From positions 1,116,001 to 1,180,000 of the forward strand of contig NZ_MTBP01000002.1 of NCBI RefSeq assembly GCF_002911665.1: a DNA stretch of 64,000 nt. Direction: 5' to 3'. Both the position numbers and the translations under genes were made by a program. Below, piece by piece: positions 1 through 9,980 of the stretch. Under the pieces are notes generated by a model that was not told where the DNA came from, searched no databases, and saw only the letters and a list, made by a program, of their open reading frames with translations. The DNA is from Actinomadura rubteroloni (GTDB lineage Bacteria > Actinomycetota > Actinomycetes > Streptosporangiales > Streptosporangiaceae). The stretch's first letter is position 1, and each line of letters opens with the position of its first letter.

Positions 1-884
1 AGCCGGAACCGGTGCCGTCCGTCGGGCTGGACGCGGGTGCGGGGCAGCAGCGGCGTCCAGCCGGCGGGGTCGCCGGCGCGCGCGTCCCGGCCGTCCAGGG
101 TGACGTGGCCGGGCGCGTTGAACTTCAGGTGGGTCGTGTCGATCTCGGCGAGCCGGACGATCCCGGGCGCGGCGAGCCGGACGACCGCCCAGTCGTGCCC
201 GCCGTCCCGGCGCCGCGCGGTCTCCCAGCCGCCGGACTGGTCGCGCGCCGAGCCCGGGTACAGCATCCGGTCGGGCGCGGAGTAGAAGCTGTCGGAGCAA
301 TCCACGACGCGGGCGCCGTTCTCCAGCGCGGCGAGGTCCACGGTGAGGCCGGTGAGCGGGCGGGGGTCGGGCACGACGTCGCCGTGGACGCGCAGCCGCG
401 CCACCCCGCCGTCGGGGAAGATGTTGAGCCGGACGTGCGTGAACCGCCGCGCGACCGTCACCGGGAACGCGTGGGCGGTGCCGCCCTGGAGCGCGGCGCG
501 CGGGACGATCTCGGTCCAGTCGGCGGCGGCCAGCTCGTCCGGTGACGGGTGGCCGTCCACCCCGCACGCCTCGACGGACGCGTGCGGCGGGTAGTTCCCG
601 GTGAACCAGGCCGTGTCGATCACGACGCCCCGGACCACGCCGGGCAGCCCGAGCCGGACGACCGCCCAGTCGTGGCCGTAGTCGCCGGACGGGCCGGGAC
701 GGCGCCGCGCGGTCTCCCAGCCGTCGTACTCCTGGCCCTTCGGCCCGAACGTCGCCGGGCGGAACTCCGGCGCCCACGGGTTGATCAGGTTCTCCTTCTC
801 CTCGAAGGACTCGTCGCTGGCCGCGACCACCGAGCCGCCGAGGGTCCGGACGGCGAGGTCGGGCAGGTCGGGGAAGTCGCTCAC
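1..884 (-). CDS. alc: Allantoicase, C-terminus cut by window edge
   Basis: Allantoicase hydrolyses allantoate to ureidoglycolate and urea in the cytoplasm. The reading frame is open from a GTG at 884 to the window edge (about 294 residues seen), so the stop lies outside. The protein is an internal duplication, as in the family: two jelly-roll halves each contain a GWETARRR segment followed by HDWAVVRL, near residues 60 and 220. The N-terminus contains [10 protein letters not shown], typical of the family. The start overlaps the allantoinase stop by four bases (GTGA), so the two are translationally coupled. It is the last visible gene of the purine operon. The identification is firm; only the 3' end is unknown. 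Confidence 0.93.
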   Translation of the reverse strand, partial: MSDFPDLPDLAVRTLGGSVVAASDESFEEKENLINPWAPEFRPATFGPKGQEYDGWETARRRPGPSGDYGHDWAVVRLGLPGVVRGVVIDTAWFTGNYPPHASVEACGVDGHPSPDELAAADWTEIVPRAALQGGTAHAFPVTVARRFTHVRLNIFPDGGVARLRVHGDVVPDPRPLTGLTVDLAALENGARVVDCSDSFYSAPDRMLYPGSARDQSGGWETARRRDGGHDWAVVRLAAPGIVRLAEIDTTHLKFNAPGHVTLDGRDARAGDPAGWTPLLPRTRVQPDGRHRFR

Positions 885-2188
885 GGGGCTCCGTTCCGGG
901 TCAGCAGGGCGCCGCGCGGGGTGTCGTCCACCGGGACGCCGCGCAGCCAGGTCGCGGCGGCGCGGCCGGCGAGTTCGCGGCCCGCGTAGGCGGTGACGGG
1001 GTTGCGGTGGTGGAGGTCGGCGGGGTCCACGACGCGGACGGCGTCCGGATCGAACGCGACCAGGTCGGCGTCGTTCCCGGCGGCGATGACGCCCTTGCGC
1101 GTCAGCCCGGCGAGGGCGGCGGGCGCGGCGGACATCCAGCCGGTGACGTCGGCGAGCGTGCGCCCGCGCTCGCGCGCCGCCGTCCAGACAGCCGCGAACC
1201 CGAGCTGGAGCGAGGACACCCCGCCCCACGCGGTCGCGAAGTCGCCTTGTTTCAGGTCGGGCGTGCAGGGCGAGTGGTCGGTGACGACGCAGGAGATCAC
1301 GCCGGCCGCGAGCCCGTCCCAGAGCGCGTCGCGGTTGGCGGCGTCGCGGATCGGCGGGCAGCACTTGAACGCGGGCGTGACGGCGTCCTCGGCCGACAGC
1401 GTCAGGTAGTGCGGGCAGGTCTCGGCGGTGATCCGGACGCCGCGCGCCCGCGCCGCCGCGAGCGGTTCCAGGCAGTCGGCGGCCGACAGGTGCAGGACGT
1501 GGGCGCGGACGCCCGTCCGCTCGGCGAGGGCGATGACCCGTTCGACCGCGCGGCGCTCGGCCGACGGCGGCCGGGACGCCAGGAACGCCGGGTACGCGCC
1601 GGACGCGGGCTCGGTGAGGACGGCCGGGTCCTCCGCATGGACGATCATGAGCCCGTCGAACGCCGCGACCGCCGCGAACGCCGCCGCCATCTCCGCAGCG
1701 TCCAGCGGCGGGAACTCCGGCACGCCCGAGTCGGACATGAAGCACTTGAACCCGTACACGCCCGCGTCGTGCAGAGCCCGCAGGTCGGGCAGGTTGCCGG
1801 GCACCGCGCCGCCCCAGAACCCGACGTCCACGTGCACCTGGTCGCGGGCCGCCGCACGCTTGATCCGGAGGGCGTCCACGGTCGTGGTGGGCGGCAGCGC
1901 GTTGAGCGGCATGTCGACCAGCGTCGTCACGCCCCCGGCCGCCGCCGCGCGGGTCGCGGTCGCGAAGCCCTCCCACGCCGTGCGGCCGGGCTCGTTGACG
2001 TGGACGTGGGTGTCCACCAGGCCGGGCAGCAGCGCGAGATCGCCGAGGTCGCGGTCGGCGGCGGCGGGCAGGACGGCGTCGTAGGCGGTCACGGCGCTGA
2101 TCGTCCCGGCGCGGACGGCGACGGCGGCGGGCCGTTCCCCGTCCGGCAGCACGGTCCGCCGGGAGCGCAGCACGAGGTCGTGGGTCAC
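881..2188 (-). CDS. allB: Allantoinase
   Basis: Allantoinase opens the hydantoin ring of allantoin to give allantoate. The 435-residue product is a full-length cyclic amidohydrolase: the HVH metal pair is at residues 61-63, the lysine that would be carbamylated is in GFKCFM at about 148, further metal histidines lie in MIVHAEDP (about 184) and HVLHLS (about 233), and the catalytic aspartate is in VVTDHSPC. It overlaps glycerate kinase upstream and allantoicase downstream by four bases each. Dihydropyrimidinase or dihydroorotase are family alternatives, but the operon context makes allantoinase much the best call. Confidence 0.95.
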   Translation of the reverse strand: MTHDLVLRSRRTVLPDGERPAAVAVRAGTISAVTAYDAVLPAAADRDLGDLALLPGLVDTHVHVNEPGRTAWEGFATATRAAAAGGVTTLVDMPLNALPPTTTVDALRIKRAAARDQVHVDVGFWGGAVPGNLPDLRALHDAGVYGFKCFMSDSGVPEFPPLDAAEMAAAFAAVAAFDGLMIVHAEDPAVLTEPASGAYPAFLASRPPSAERRAVERVIALAERTGVRAHVLHLSAADCLEPLAAARARGVRITAETCPHYLTLSAEDAVTPAFKCCPPIRDAANRDALWDGLAAGVISCVVTDHSPCTPDLKQGDFATAWGGVSSLQLGFAAVWTAARERGRTLADVTGWMSAAPAALAGLTRKGVIAAGNDADLVAFDPDAVRVVDPADLHHRNPVTAYAGRELAGRAAATWLRGVPVDDTPRGALLTRNGAP

Positions 2189-3315
2189 CAGGGTCCTCCC
2201 GGGAGGTCGCGGGCGATCGAGGCGGCGAGCGCCCGGAGCATCTGCGCCGGCCCGTTCGCGACGATCCAGGCCAGCGGGTCCCCGGCGCCGGGCGGGACGA
2301 GCGAGGTCAGCGTGCGTACGGCCGCGAACCCGGCCTGCCGCGCCTCGGCCGCGCCCAGCTCGCTCCGCCCGGCGAGCGCCACGACCGGGACCCCGGCGCG
2401 GGCGGCGGCGCGGGCCACGCCGTAGGGCGCCTTGCCGCGCAGCGACTGGTGGTCCAGCGACCCCTCACCGGTGATCACGACGGTCGCGTCGGCGAGCTTT
2501 TCGGCGAAGCCGATCAGGTCGAGGAGGTAGTCGATGCCGGGCCGGACCGTCGCGCCGAGGAACGCCAAGGCCGCGAAGCCCGCGCCGCCCGCCGCGCCCG
2601 CGCCGGGCCGCCGGGCGGCGGCCGGGTCGGGCGCCAGCGCGGCGAGCCGGGCCAGGCCCGCCTCCAGGACGGCGACGTCGCCGGGCGTCGCGCCCTTCTG
2701 CGGGCCGAAGACGGCGGCGGCGCCGTCCGGGCCGAGCAGCGGGTTGTCCACATCGGTCGCGACGACGATCTCGGCGCCGCGCAGCCGCGCCCGCACGGCC
2801 CCGAGGTCGAGGTCGGCGAGGTCGCGCAGCGCGGCGCCGCCCGGCGGCAGCGGGTTCCCGGCGGCGTCGCGGAACCGGGCGCCGAGCGCGGCGGCCAGGC
2901 CCGCGCCGCCGTCGGTGGTGGCGCTGCCGCCGAGGCCGAGGACGATCCGGGTCGCGCCGCCGCGCAGCGCCGCGTCGACCAGCTCGCCGGTGCCGCGCGT
3001 GGTGGCGGTCAGCGGGCACGGCCGCCCGCCGGGCAGGCGGCGCAGCCCGGACGCCTCGGCCAGCTCGATCACGGCGGTCGTCCCGCGCACGGCGTAGGAC
3101 GCGGCGACGGGACCGCCCGCCGGGCCGGTGACGGTCGCGGTGCGCCGCGCGAACCCGGCCGCGGCGACGGCGTCCACGGTGCCGTCGCCGCCGTCGGCGA
3201 CGGGCATCCGGACGACCGGCAGGCCCAGCCCGGCCAGCCCGTCGGCGATGGCCTCGGCGGCCTCGGCGGCGGTCAGCGTGCCCTTGAACTTGTCGGGCGC
3301 GACGAGGATCGTCAC
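2185..3315 (-). CDS. glxK: Glycerate kinase (GarK/GlxK family)
   Basis: The 376-residue protein begins with [12 protein letters not shown], the signature of the glycerate kinase type 1 family, and carries the late motif [11 protein letters not shown]. It phosphorylates glycerate to 2-phosphoglycerate (or 3-phosphoglycerate in some members). In this operon it would drain glyoxylate released from ureidoglycolate into central metabolism, together with the isomerase immediately upstream. It is coupled to both neighbours by four-base overlaps. Glyoxylate carboligase and tartronate semialdehyde reductase, which normally connect glyoxylate to glycerate, are not visible and may lie beyond position 1. 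Confidence 0.93.
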   Translation of the reverse strand: MTILVAPDKFKGTLTAAEAAEAIADGLAGLGLPVVRMPVADGGDGTVDAVAAAGFARRTATVTGPAGGPVAASYAVRGTTAVIELAEASGLRRLPGGRPCPLTATTRGTGELVDAALRGGATRIVLGLGGSATTDGGAGLAAALGARFRDAAGNPLPPGGAALRDLADLDLGAVRARLRGAEIVVATDVDNPLLGPDGAAAVFGPQKGATPGDVAVLEAGLARLAALAPDPAAARRPGAGAAGGAGFAALAFLGATVRPGIDYLLDLIGFAEKLADATVVITGEGSLDHQSLRGKAPYGVARAAARAGVPVVALAGRSELGAAEARQAGFAAVRTLTSLVPPGAGDPLAWIVANGPAQMLRALAASIARDLPGGPW

Positions 3316-4067
3316 CAGCCCGCCAGCCAGCCGAAGTCGTCGGGGCCGACGTACTCAAGCGAGATCCAGCCGTCGTAGCCGACGTCGTCCAGCGCGGCCA
3401 GGACGCCCGGGAAGTCGACCGTGCCCGTGCCCGGACGCCCCCGGCCCGGCGCGTCCGCTACCTGCACGTGCCCGAGCGTCGGCTCGGCCGCCGCCTTCAC
3501 CGGGTCGTCGCCGTTGCTCGCGAGGTGGAAGGTGTCCAGCAGGAACGCGGCGTCGGCGCCCGCGTCCCGCGCCCGCTCCACGACGGCGACCGCGTCGGCG
3601 GCCGTGGCCAGCGCGTACCCGCCGTTGAACGCGCGCGCCAGCGGCTCGATCAGCACGGTCCCCGGCAGCACGTCCGCCATGTGGACGAGGTTGGCGGTGG
3701 CCGTCGCCGCGTCGGCGTCCGCCTGCCCGTAGAGAGTGTTGAAGCGGCGCACGCCCGTCCGCTCGGCGATCCCCGCGAGGACGGGCAGGCTGGACCGGAA
3801 CTCGGCGACCCGGCCGGGATGGGCGAGCACGCCGCGCTCCCCGGCGGGCATGTCGCCCGCGTAGGCGTTGAGCGCGACCAGCTCGACCCCGGCGCCGGTG
3901 ACGGCCGCGCAGAACGCGTCCACCTCGGCGGCGCCGGGCACGGGCACGCCCGGCCACGGCCACCAGAACTCGACGGCACGGAACCCGGCCGCAGCGGCGG
4001 CGGCCGGGCGGTCCAGCGGCGGCAACTCCGTGAACAGGATCGAGCAGTTGACCGCGAAGCGTCTCAT
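3312..4067 (-). CDS. hyi: Hydroxypyruvate isomerase-like TIM-barrel protein
   Basis: This 251-residue protein starts FAVNCSILFTELPPLDR and keeps AVEFWWPWP and VLIEPLARAF, features of the hydroxypyruvate isomerase branch of the xylose isomerase-like TIM barrels. Hyi interconverts hydroxypyruvate and tartronate semialdehyde. It usually sits with glyoxylate carboligase and glycerate kinase in allantoin operons, which matches its position here. It overlaps the kinase by four bases and follows the molybdenum subunit gene after a 13-base gap. Another sugar-acid isomerase activity is possible, since this fold is promiscuous. Confidence 0.87.
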   Translation of the reverse strand: MRRFAVNCSILFTELPPLDRPAAAAAAGFRAVEFWWPWPGVPVPGAAEVDAFCAAVTGAGVELVALNAYAGDMPAGERGVLAHPGRVAEFRSSLPVLAGIAERTGVRRFNTLYGQADADAATATANLVHMADVLPGTVLIEPLARAFNGGYALATAADAVAVVERARDAGADAAFLLDTFHLASNGDDPVKAAAEPTLGHVQVADAPGRGRPGTGTVDFPGVLAALDDVGYDGWISLEYVGPDDFGWLAGW

Positions 4068-4080
4068 GGCGGGCCTCCCG

Positions 4081-6381
4081 TCAGCCCACGAGGTGTTCCG
4101 GCCGGACGGGCACCCGCGTGAGCGCCTTGCCGGTCGCGTCGCGGAGGGCGGCGACGATCGCGGGCGTGGACGACAGCGTCGGCGGTTCGCCCGCGCCGCG
4201 CAAGCCGTAGGGGGCGTGCGGGTCCGGGTGCTCCAGGATGTCCAGGCGCATCGGCGGCATGTCGAGGATGGTCGGGATGAGGTAGTCGGTGAACGACGGG
4301 TTCCGGATCGCGCCGCCGGCCACGACGATCTCCTCCATCACCGCGAGCCCGAGGCCCTGCGCGGTGCCACCGTGGATCTGGCCCTCCAGCGACTGCCGGT
4401 TCATGATCCGTCCGACGTCCTGGACGGCGGCCAGCTCGACCACCTTCACCAGGCCGAGTTCGACGTCCACGTCCACGACCGCGCGGTGGACGCACAGCGC
4501 GAGCTGGGTGTGGCTGGAGCCCTGGCCGGTCACCGGGTCGAGCGGCGTCGTCGGCCGGTGGTGGAACTCGCGGGTCTCCTCGATCGGGTCGGCGCCGAGG
4601 ATCTCCGCGACCGTCGCGACCTCCCCCGCCGCCCGCGACACGATCACGCCGTGCCGCACCGACAAATCACTGCGGCCCGTCCGGCGCGTCGCCCGCGCGA
4701 GCAGTTCCGCGCGCACCGCCTCGCACGCCGCCTTCACCGCGCCGCCCGTCATGTACGACTGCCGGGACGCACTGGACGACCCCGCGTTGCCCACCGCGTT
4801 GTCGGCCGGGGCGATCGTCACCCGGTCCACGCCGAGTTCGGTCCGCGCGATCTGCGCCTTGAGCGTGACGAGCCCCTGCCCGACCTCGGCGGCGGCGGTG
4901 TGGACGAGCACGGTCGGCTCCCCGCCGATCGCCTCCAGCCGGACGCGCGCCGTGGACAGGTCGTCGAACCCCTCGGAGAAGCAGATGTTCTTGATCCCGA
5001 CGCCGTAGCCGATCCCCCGCACGACGCCCTCGCCGTGCGTGGTCTGCGCGACGCCGCCGGGCAGGTTCCGCAGGTCGGACGTGTCGGCGACGGGCGGCAG
5101 CGGCATCGCCTCCAGCCGCTCCAGCATCGGCGCGAGCGGGGCCGGGGAGTCGATGATCTGCCCGGTGGCCAGCCGCGACCCCTGCGTGACGGCGTTGCGG
5201 TGCCGGATCTGGACGGGCGTGAGCCCGCACGCGGCGGCCAGCCTGTCCATCATCGACTCGTAGGCGAAGCACGCCTGGACGGCCCCGAACCCGCGCATCG
5301 CGCCGCACGGCGGGTTGTTGGTGTACGCGCCGTACCCGTCGATGCGGATGTTCGGGAACTCGTACGGCCCGACGCCGAGCGACGCCGCGTTGCCGACCAC
5401 GTTCATGGACGACGACGTGTACGCGCCGCCGTCCAGGACGATCCGGACGTCCGCGTACAGCAGCCGTCCCTCCTTCGTTGCGCCGTACTCGTACCGCATC
5501 CACGCCGGGTGCCGGTGGACGTGCCCGAAGAACGACTCCCGCCGGTTGTAGGACATCTTCACCGGGCGTCCGGTGCGCAGCGCGAGCATCCCGGCGTGGA
5601 TCTGCATCGACAGGTCCTCGCGTCCGCCGAACGCGCCGCCGACCCCGGCCATCGTCATCCGGATCTTCTCGGCGGGCAGGGCGAGGCACGGCGCGACCTG
5701 CTCGACGTCCCGGTGGATCCACTGCGTCGAGACGTACAGGTCGAGGCCGCCGTCGTCGGCCGGGACGGCGAGCCCCGCCTCCGGGCCGAGGAACGCCTGG
5801 TCCTGGATGCCGACCTCGTACTCGCCGGTGACGACGACGTCGGCCTCGGCGCGGGCGCGGTCCACGTCCCCGACCCGGACGGGCTGGTGCCGCACGATCC
5901 CGCCGTTCTCCTGCACCCGGTACCGCTCGGGGTCGGCGACGACGGCGCGGGCGTCGGTGACCGGTTCGAGCACGTCGTAGTCCACGACGATGCGGTCCAG
6001 CGCGCGGCGGGCGATCTCGGGATGGTCGGCGGCGACGAGCGCGACCGGCTCGCCCTGGTAGCGGACCTCGTCCACCGCGAGGACCGGCTGATCGGGCAGG
6101 TCGAGGCCGAACACCTTGGCGCCGGGCACGTCCTCGTGCGTCAGGACGGCGTGGACCCCGGGCGTCGCCAGCGCCGCCCCGACGTCCACCGACCGGATCC
6201 GGGCGCGCGGGTGCGGGCTGCGCAGCGTCGCGCCCCACAGCATCCCGCTCATCCACAGGTCGGAGGCGTAGGCGAACTCGCCGGTGACCTTGAGCGTGCC
6301 GTCCGGACGCGGCGGGCTGTCGCCGACGCGGCCCCGGCCGGGCGCCTCGACCCGGCCCGGCGCCTTCACGGGCGCGGCCAT
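4081..6381 (-). CDS. xdhA: Xanthine dehydrogenase, molybdopterin-binding subunit
   Basis: This is the large catalytic subunit (766 residues) of a three-subunit xanthine dehydrogenase that oxidises hypoxanthine and xanthine to urate. The N-terminal a/b hammerhead domain contains WGATLRSPHPRARI. The molybdenum-cofactor region has GGAFGGRE and GAMRGFGAVQ, and the C-terminal GAGEPPTL holds the active-site glutamate. The start codon follows directly after the TAG of the upstream deaminase with no gap. The FAD and 2Fe-2S subunits are encoded separately upstream, the bacterial PucCDE-type arrangement. No maturation factor of the XdhC/PucA type is visible in the operon. Confidence 0.93.
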   Translation of the reverse strand: MAAPVKAPGRVEAPGRGRVGDSPPRPDGTLKVTGEFAYASDLWMSGMLWGATLRSPHPRARIRSVDVGAALATPGVHAVLTHEDVPGAKVFGLDLPDQPVLAVDEVRYQGEPVALVAADHPEIARRALDRIVVDYDVLEPVTDARAVVADPERYRVQENGGIVRHQPVRVGDVDRARAEADVVVTGEYEVGIQDQAFLGPEAGLAVPADDGGLDLYVSTQWIHRDVEQVAPCLALPAEKIRMTMAGVGGAFGGREDLSMQIHAGMLALRTGRPVKMSYNRRESFFGHVHRHPAWMRYEYGATKEGRLLYADVRIVLDGGAYTSSSMNVVGNAASLGVGPYEFPNIRIDGYGAYTNNPPCGAMRGFGAVQACFAYESMMDRLAAACGLTPVQIRHRNAVTQGSRLATGQIIDSPAPLAPMLERLEAMPLPPVADTSDLRNLPGGVAQTTHGEGVVRGIGYGVGIKNICFSEGFDDLSTARVRLEAIGGEPTVLVHTAAAEVGQGLVTLKAQIARTELGVDRVTIAPADNAVGNAGSSSASRQSYMTGGAVKAACEAVRAELLARATRRTGRSDLSVRHGVIVSRAAGEVATVAEILGADPIEETREFHHRPTTPLDPVTGQGSSHTQLALCVHRAVVDVDVELGLVKVVELAAVQDVGRIMNRQSLEGQIHGGTAQGLGLAVMEEIVVAGGAIRNPSFTDYLIPTILDMPPMRLDILEHPDPHAPYGLRGAGEPPTLSSTPAIVAALRDATGKALTRVPVRPEHLVG

Positions 6382-7731
6382 CTACAGCACCTCCCGCGCG
6401 AGCGCCATGAGGCGGCGGTGGGCGGCGGCGCCGCGCCGTCCGGCCTCATCCTGCGCGACGGTGACCAGCTCGTCGCCCCGTACGACCGTCGCGCCGCCGA
6501 CCAGCAGCCGTTCCAGCGGCGGCGTCGCCCCGTAGGCGAACGCGAGGACGGGATCGTCGGCGGCGGCGTGGAACCCGTCCACCCGCCACAGCGCGACGTC
6601 GGCGAGCTTGCCGGGCTCCAGGGAGCCGATCTCGTCGGCGCGGCCGAGGCAGCGGGCGCCGCCGAGCGTGGCGATCTCCAGCGCCTGCCGGGCGGTGAGC
6701 GCTCGCGGCCCGTAGCGGGCGCGCTGCATGTAGAGCGCCTGGCGGATCTCGCCCGCGAGCGGGACGAACTCCGCCGACGCCGCCCCGTCCACGCCGAGCC
6801 CGACCGGGGCGCCCGCCGCGAGCAGGTGGGACACGCGGGCGATGCCGGAGCCGAGCCTCGCGTTGGAGCTGGGGCAGTGCGCGGTGCCGGTGCCGGTGTC
6901 GGCGAGCCGCTTCACGTCGTCGTCGTGCAGGTGGACGCAGTGCGCCAGCCACACGTCCTCGCCGAGCCAGCCCAGCGTCTCCATGTACTCGACGGGGGTC
7001 TGCCCGAACTCGCGGCGCGTGAAGTCCTCCTCGTCCAGCGTCTCGGCGAGGTGGGTGTGCAGCCGGACGCCCTTGTCCCGCGCCAGCGTCGCCGACTGGA
7101 CGAGCAGGTCCCGCGTGACCGAGAACGGCGAGCACGGCGCGACCGCGACCCGCAGCATCGACCCCGGCGACGCGTCGTGGTGCGCGTCGATCGCGGCGGC
7201 CGTCGCGGCGAGGATCGTGTCGAGGTCCTCCACGATCTCGTCCGGCGGGAGGCCGCCGCGCGACGCGCCGAGGTCCATCGACCCCCGGCACGGGTGGAAC
7301 CGGACGCCGACCTCCCGCGCCGCGTCGATCTCGGCGGCGAACAGGTCCCCGCGCCCCTTCGGGAAGATGTAATGGTGGTCGGTCGTGGTCGTGCAGCCGG
7401 ACTTGGCCAGCCACGCCAGCCCGGCCGTCGCGGCGCCCGCGACGACCTCGGCGTCCATCTTCGACCACGGCCGGTACAGGGTCTTCAGCCACTCGAACAG
7501 CGTCGCGTCGGGCGCGAAGCCCTGGCTGGCCCACTGGTACAGGTGGTGGTGGGTGTTGACGAGGCCGGGCGTCGCGAGGCAGCCGGTGCCGTCGATCCGC
7601 TCCCCGCCGACGGCCGGCGCCGGGCCGGGGCCGACGGCCGTGATCCGGTCGCCCTCCACGACGATGTGGCCGCCCGGGTGCTCCGCGCCGGACACCGTGA
7701 CGACGTGCGCGTTCTCGATGACGACGGTCAT
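6382..7731 (-). CDS. 8-oxoguanine deaminase (amidohydrolase family)
   Basis: The 449-residue protein is an amidohydrolase of the guanine/cytosine deaminase group. It has NTHHHLYQW at residues 59-67 with the HxH metal pair, HLAETLDEEDF later, and the LGVDGAASAEF aspartate motif. The pattern matches 8-oxoguanine deaminases, which convert 8-oxoguanine to urate and feed the pathway below xanthine dehydrogenase. The frame stays open further upstream, but the ATG at 7731 overlaps the 2Fe-2S subunit stop as ATGA and begins the family N-terminus, so I take it as the start. Guanine deaminase is the main alternative. Confidence 0.88.
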   Translation of the reverse strand: MTVVIENAHVVTVSGAEHPGGHIVVEGDRITAVGPGPAPAVGGERIDGTGCLATPGLVNTHHHLYQWASQGFAPDATLFEWLKTLYRPWSKMDAEVVAGAATAGLAWLAKSGCTTTTDHHYIFPKGRGDLFAAEIDAAREVGVRFHPCRGSMDLGASRGGLPPDEIVEDLDTILAATAAAIDAHHDASPGSMLRVAVAPCSPFSVTRDLLVQSATLARDKGVRLHTHLAETLDEEDFTRREFGQTPVEYMETLGWLGEDVWLAHCVHLHDDDVKRLADTGTGTAHCPSSNARLGSGIARVSHLLAAGAPVGLGVDGAASAEFVPLAGEIRQALYMQRARYGPRALTARQALEIATLGGARCLGRADEIGSLEPGKLADVALWRVDGFHAAADDPVLAFAYGATPPLERLLVGGATVVRGDELVTVAQDEAGRRGAAAHRRLMALAREVL

Positions 7732-8201
7732 GCGTCCCCCCGCCGGCGCGCGGCGGCGAGGCGCACCGCGTCGAGGATCTTCTCGTAGCCCGTGCAGCGG
7801 CACAGGTTGCCCGCCAGCGCCTCGCGGATCTCGGCGTCGTCCGGCGCGGGGACGCGCGCGATGAGGTCGTGCGTCTGGACGACCAGGCCCGGCGTGCAGA
7901 ACCCGCACTGCACGGCGCCCGCGTCCACGAACGCCCGCTGGACGGGGTCCAGGCCGCCGGCGCCCGCCAGGCCCTCGACCGTCCGGACGGCGCGGCCCTC
8001 GGCCTGCCCCGCCGCGACCAGGCACGAGCAGACCGGCAGGCCGTCCAGATAGACCGTGCAGGACCCGCATTCGCCCTGCTCGCAGGCGTTCTTCGAGCCC
8101 GGCAGCCCCATCCGCTCGCGGAGCAGGTAGAGCAGGCTCTCGCCCTCCCAGACGTCGTCCACGGTCGCGGCGGACCCGTTCACGGTGACGTTCACGCGCA
8201 T
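7728..8201 (-). CDS. Xanthine dehydrogenase, 2Fe-2S subunit
   Basis: This 157-residue iron-sulfur subunit has both expected cluster sites. The plant-type 2Fe-2S motif is in the N-terminal half (CEQGECGSC then CSC), and the second cluster is in the helical C-terminal domain (CGFCTPG then GNLCRCTGYEKI). It passes electrons from the molybdenum site to the FAD subunit. Its length is normal for the family. It starts one base after the stop of the FAD subunit gene and overlaps the deaminase start by four bases. Confidence 0.94.
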   Translation of the reverse strand: MRVNVTVNGSAATVDDVWEGESLLYLLRERMGLPGSKNACEQGECGSCTVYLDGLPVCSCLVAAGQAEGRAVRTVEGLAGAGGLDPVQRAFVDAGAVQCGFCTPGLVVQTHDLIARVPAPDDAEIREALAGNLCRCTGYEKILDAVRLAAARRRGDA

Positions 8202-8202
8202 G

Positions 8203-9078
8203 TCAGGACGCCTCCCTTCGCGTCTGGCCGATGTGTTCGCTCCACGCCCAGCCCAGCGTCCGGCGGGCCAGCACGCCGAGCGCGTGCGTGCGGTACGCGG
8301 CGGTGCCGCGCACGTCGTCGATCGGGGACGCCGCGCCCGCGACGAGTGCGCCGAACTTGCGGGCGACGACGTCGTCCAGCGGGCCGCCGCCGTCCCAGTC
8401 CAGGTGAGCGGCGAGGAAGTCCTCGGCCTCGCGCGCCCGCAGCGGCGTCGGCCCGGCCGATCCGATCCCGGTGCCCGCGCGCCGCCGCGCCGGGTCGAGG
8501 GCGACCGCGAACGAGCACACGGCGATCACCATCGCGTTCCGCGTGCCGATCTTGGCGAAGTACTGCGGGCCGGGCGCGGCCGGGACGCGGACCGCGCGGA
8601 TCAGCTCGTCCGGCTCCAGCGCGCTGCGCTTCGGCCCGGTGTAGAACTCGCCGGCCGGGATCTCCCGGACGCCGCGCGCGGCGGACTCGGCCTCGACCGT
8701 CGCGCCGGACGCCAGCAGCGGCGGATGGCTGTCGCCCGCCGGGGACGCCGCGCCGAGGTTGCCGCCGACCGTGCCCCGGTTGCGGATCTGCGGGGAGCCG
8801 ACCGTCCGCGCCGCCTGGGCCAGGCCCGGCAGCCGTCCGCCCAGCTCGGCGATGATCCGCGCGTACGGGACGCCCGCGCCGATCCGGACCGCGTCGCCGT
8901 CGGCGTCCCAGCGGCGCAGTTCGGCGACGCGGGTCAGGTCCAGCAGCGCGGCCGGGCGCCGGACGTCGAAGTTCAGCTCGACCATGACGTCGGTGCCGCC
9001 TTGGAGCGGCAGCGCGCCGGGGTGGGCGGCGCGGGCGGCGAGCGCGTCGTCCCAGGTCGTGGGCCGCAGGAATTCCAT
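8203..9078 (-). CDS. Xanthine dehydrogenase, FAD-binding subunit
   Basis: The 291-residue protein is the FAD subunit of the xanthine dehydrogenase complex. The flavin-binding signatures LPLQGGTDVMVE near residue 25 and TVGGNLGAASPAGD near residue 105 are intact, followed by the CO-dehydrogenase flavoprotein C-terminal domain. It would hand electrons to NAD. It lies 15 bases after urate oxidase and just before the 2Fe-2S subunit, so the complex is translated in the order FAD, FeS, (deaminase), Mo. Confidence 0.93.
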   Translation of the reverse strand: MEFLRPTTWDDALAARAAHPGALPLQGGTDVMVELNFDVRRPAALLDLTRVAELRRWDADGDAVRIGAGVPYARIIAELGGRLPGLAQAARTVGSPQIRNRGTVGGNLGAASPAGDSHPPLLASGATVEAESAARGVREIPAGEFYTGPKRSALEPDELIRAVRVPAAPGPQYFAKIGTRNAMVIAVCSFAVALDPARRRAGTGIGSAGPTPLRAREAEDFLAAHLDWDGGGPLDDVVARKFGALVAGAASPIDDVRGTAAYRTHALGVLARRTLGWAWSEHIGQTRREAS

Positions 9079-9093
9079 ACCGTCCAGCTTTCC

Positions 9094-9978
9094 TCAGTTC
9101 CAGGCGAACGACGCGTCCGGCGCGTCGCCGGTCAGGACGGTTCCCTCGATCAGCCCGTACGGACGGTCGGCCGCGAGGAACACCTCGTTCGGGTTGTCGA
9201 GGCCGAACGGGCTGAGATCGACGTCGAAGTGGTGCTTGTTGGGCATCGCCATCCGCACCTCGCACAGTTCCGGACGCTCCGTCAGCGCCTTGCGCCCCAT
9301 CGCGTACAGCGTCTGCTGGAGGGACAGGCTGTACGTCCCGGCGAACGCCTCCAGCAGGCAGCGCCGCGTCTCGCGGAACGACTCGGCGTAGTCGGCGGTG
9401 GCGGTGTCGCGGTGCCGCCAGCGCGCGGTGACCTCGGTCGCGAGGACGCGGTCGCGGGTGGGCGGCAGCGTCGTGTACTCGTCCTCGATGTAGCCGTGGA
9501 ACTCGCTGGCCGTGGAGTTGAGGACGACCAGGTTCTTCAGCCCCGACACGACCGTCTCGGCCGCGCCGGTCCCCTCGCTGTGGACGAGCGCGGTGCGGAT
9601 CTCCGTCCCGGCCCGGACGAACGAGTGCCGTTCCTCGCTGCCCGGCACGACCACCCGCTCCCACGCGTACTCCTCGATCTCCACGCGGGCGTGGTGGATC
9701 GTGGGCTGGGAGTCCGCGAAATGGCGGGCGAGCAGGAACGCGAAGTCCTCGATCTCCCCGATGCCGTGCTTGCGGGCGAACGCGAACACGGTGTTCTTCT
9801 GGCTGTCGGTGGGCAGGACGGGCGCGTTGTCGCCGGACAGGAACACCTCGTCCAGGTCCCCCGCGAGCGCCACGCTCACGTTGAGGTCCTTGAGGGAGTG
9901 GACGGGGCCGTCGCGGTCCACGCGGACGACCCGCGTCTCCGCCTTCCCGTAGCGGTTCGGACCGAGAACGATGGACAT
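9094..9978 (-). CDS. pucL: Urate oxidase
   Basis: Urate oxidase converts urate and oxygen to 5-hydroxyisourate without a cofactor. The 294-residue sequence keeps NRYGKAETR near the N-terminus (catalytic lysine), VLPTDSQKNTVFAFA (catalytic threonine) and MPNKHHFDVDL with the active-site histidine. Length is that of a single-domain bacterial uricase; there is no fused UraD domain, in agreement with a separate uraD gene two genes upstream. Only two bases separate it from hiuH. Confidence 0.96.
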   Translation of the reverse strand: MSIVLGPNRYGKAETRVVRVDRDGPVHSLKDLNVSVALAGDLDEVFLSGDNAPVLPTDSQKNTVFAFARKHGIGEIEDFAFLLARHFADSQPTIHHARVEIEEYAWERVVVPGSEERHSFVRAGTEIRTALVHSEGTGAAETVVSGLKNLVVLNSTASEFHGYIEDEYTTLPPTRDRVLATEVTARWRHRDTATADYAESFRETRRCLLEAFAGTYSLSLQQTLYAMGRKALTERPELCEVRMAMPNKHHFDVDLSPFGLDNPNEVFLAADRPYGLIEGTVLTGDAPDASFAWN

Positions 9979-9980
9979 TC

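Noticed and set aside
3868-7788. Very long open frame on the plus strand opposite the purine operon
   Set aside because: It is the antisense of well-supported xdhA and deaminase genes; stop-free antisense frames are common at this GC content, and its product is arginine/proline-rich with no recognisable domain.
7732-8070. N-terminal extension of the 8-oxoguanine deaminase
   Set aside because: The upstream part is an out-of-frame reading of the 2Fe-2S subunit gene; the ATGA overlap at 7728-7731 is the true start.
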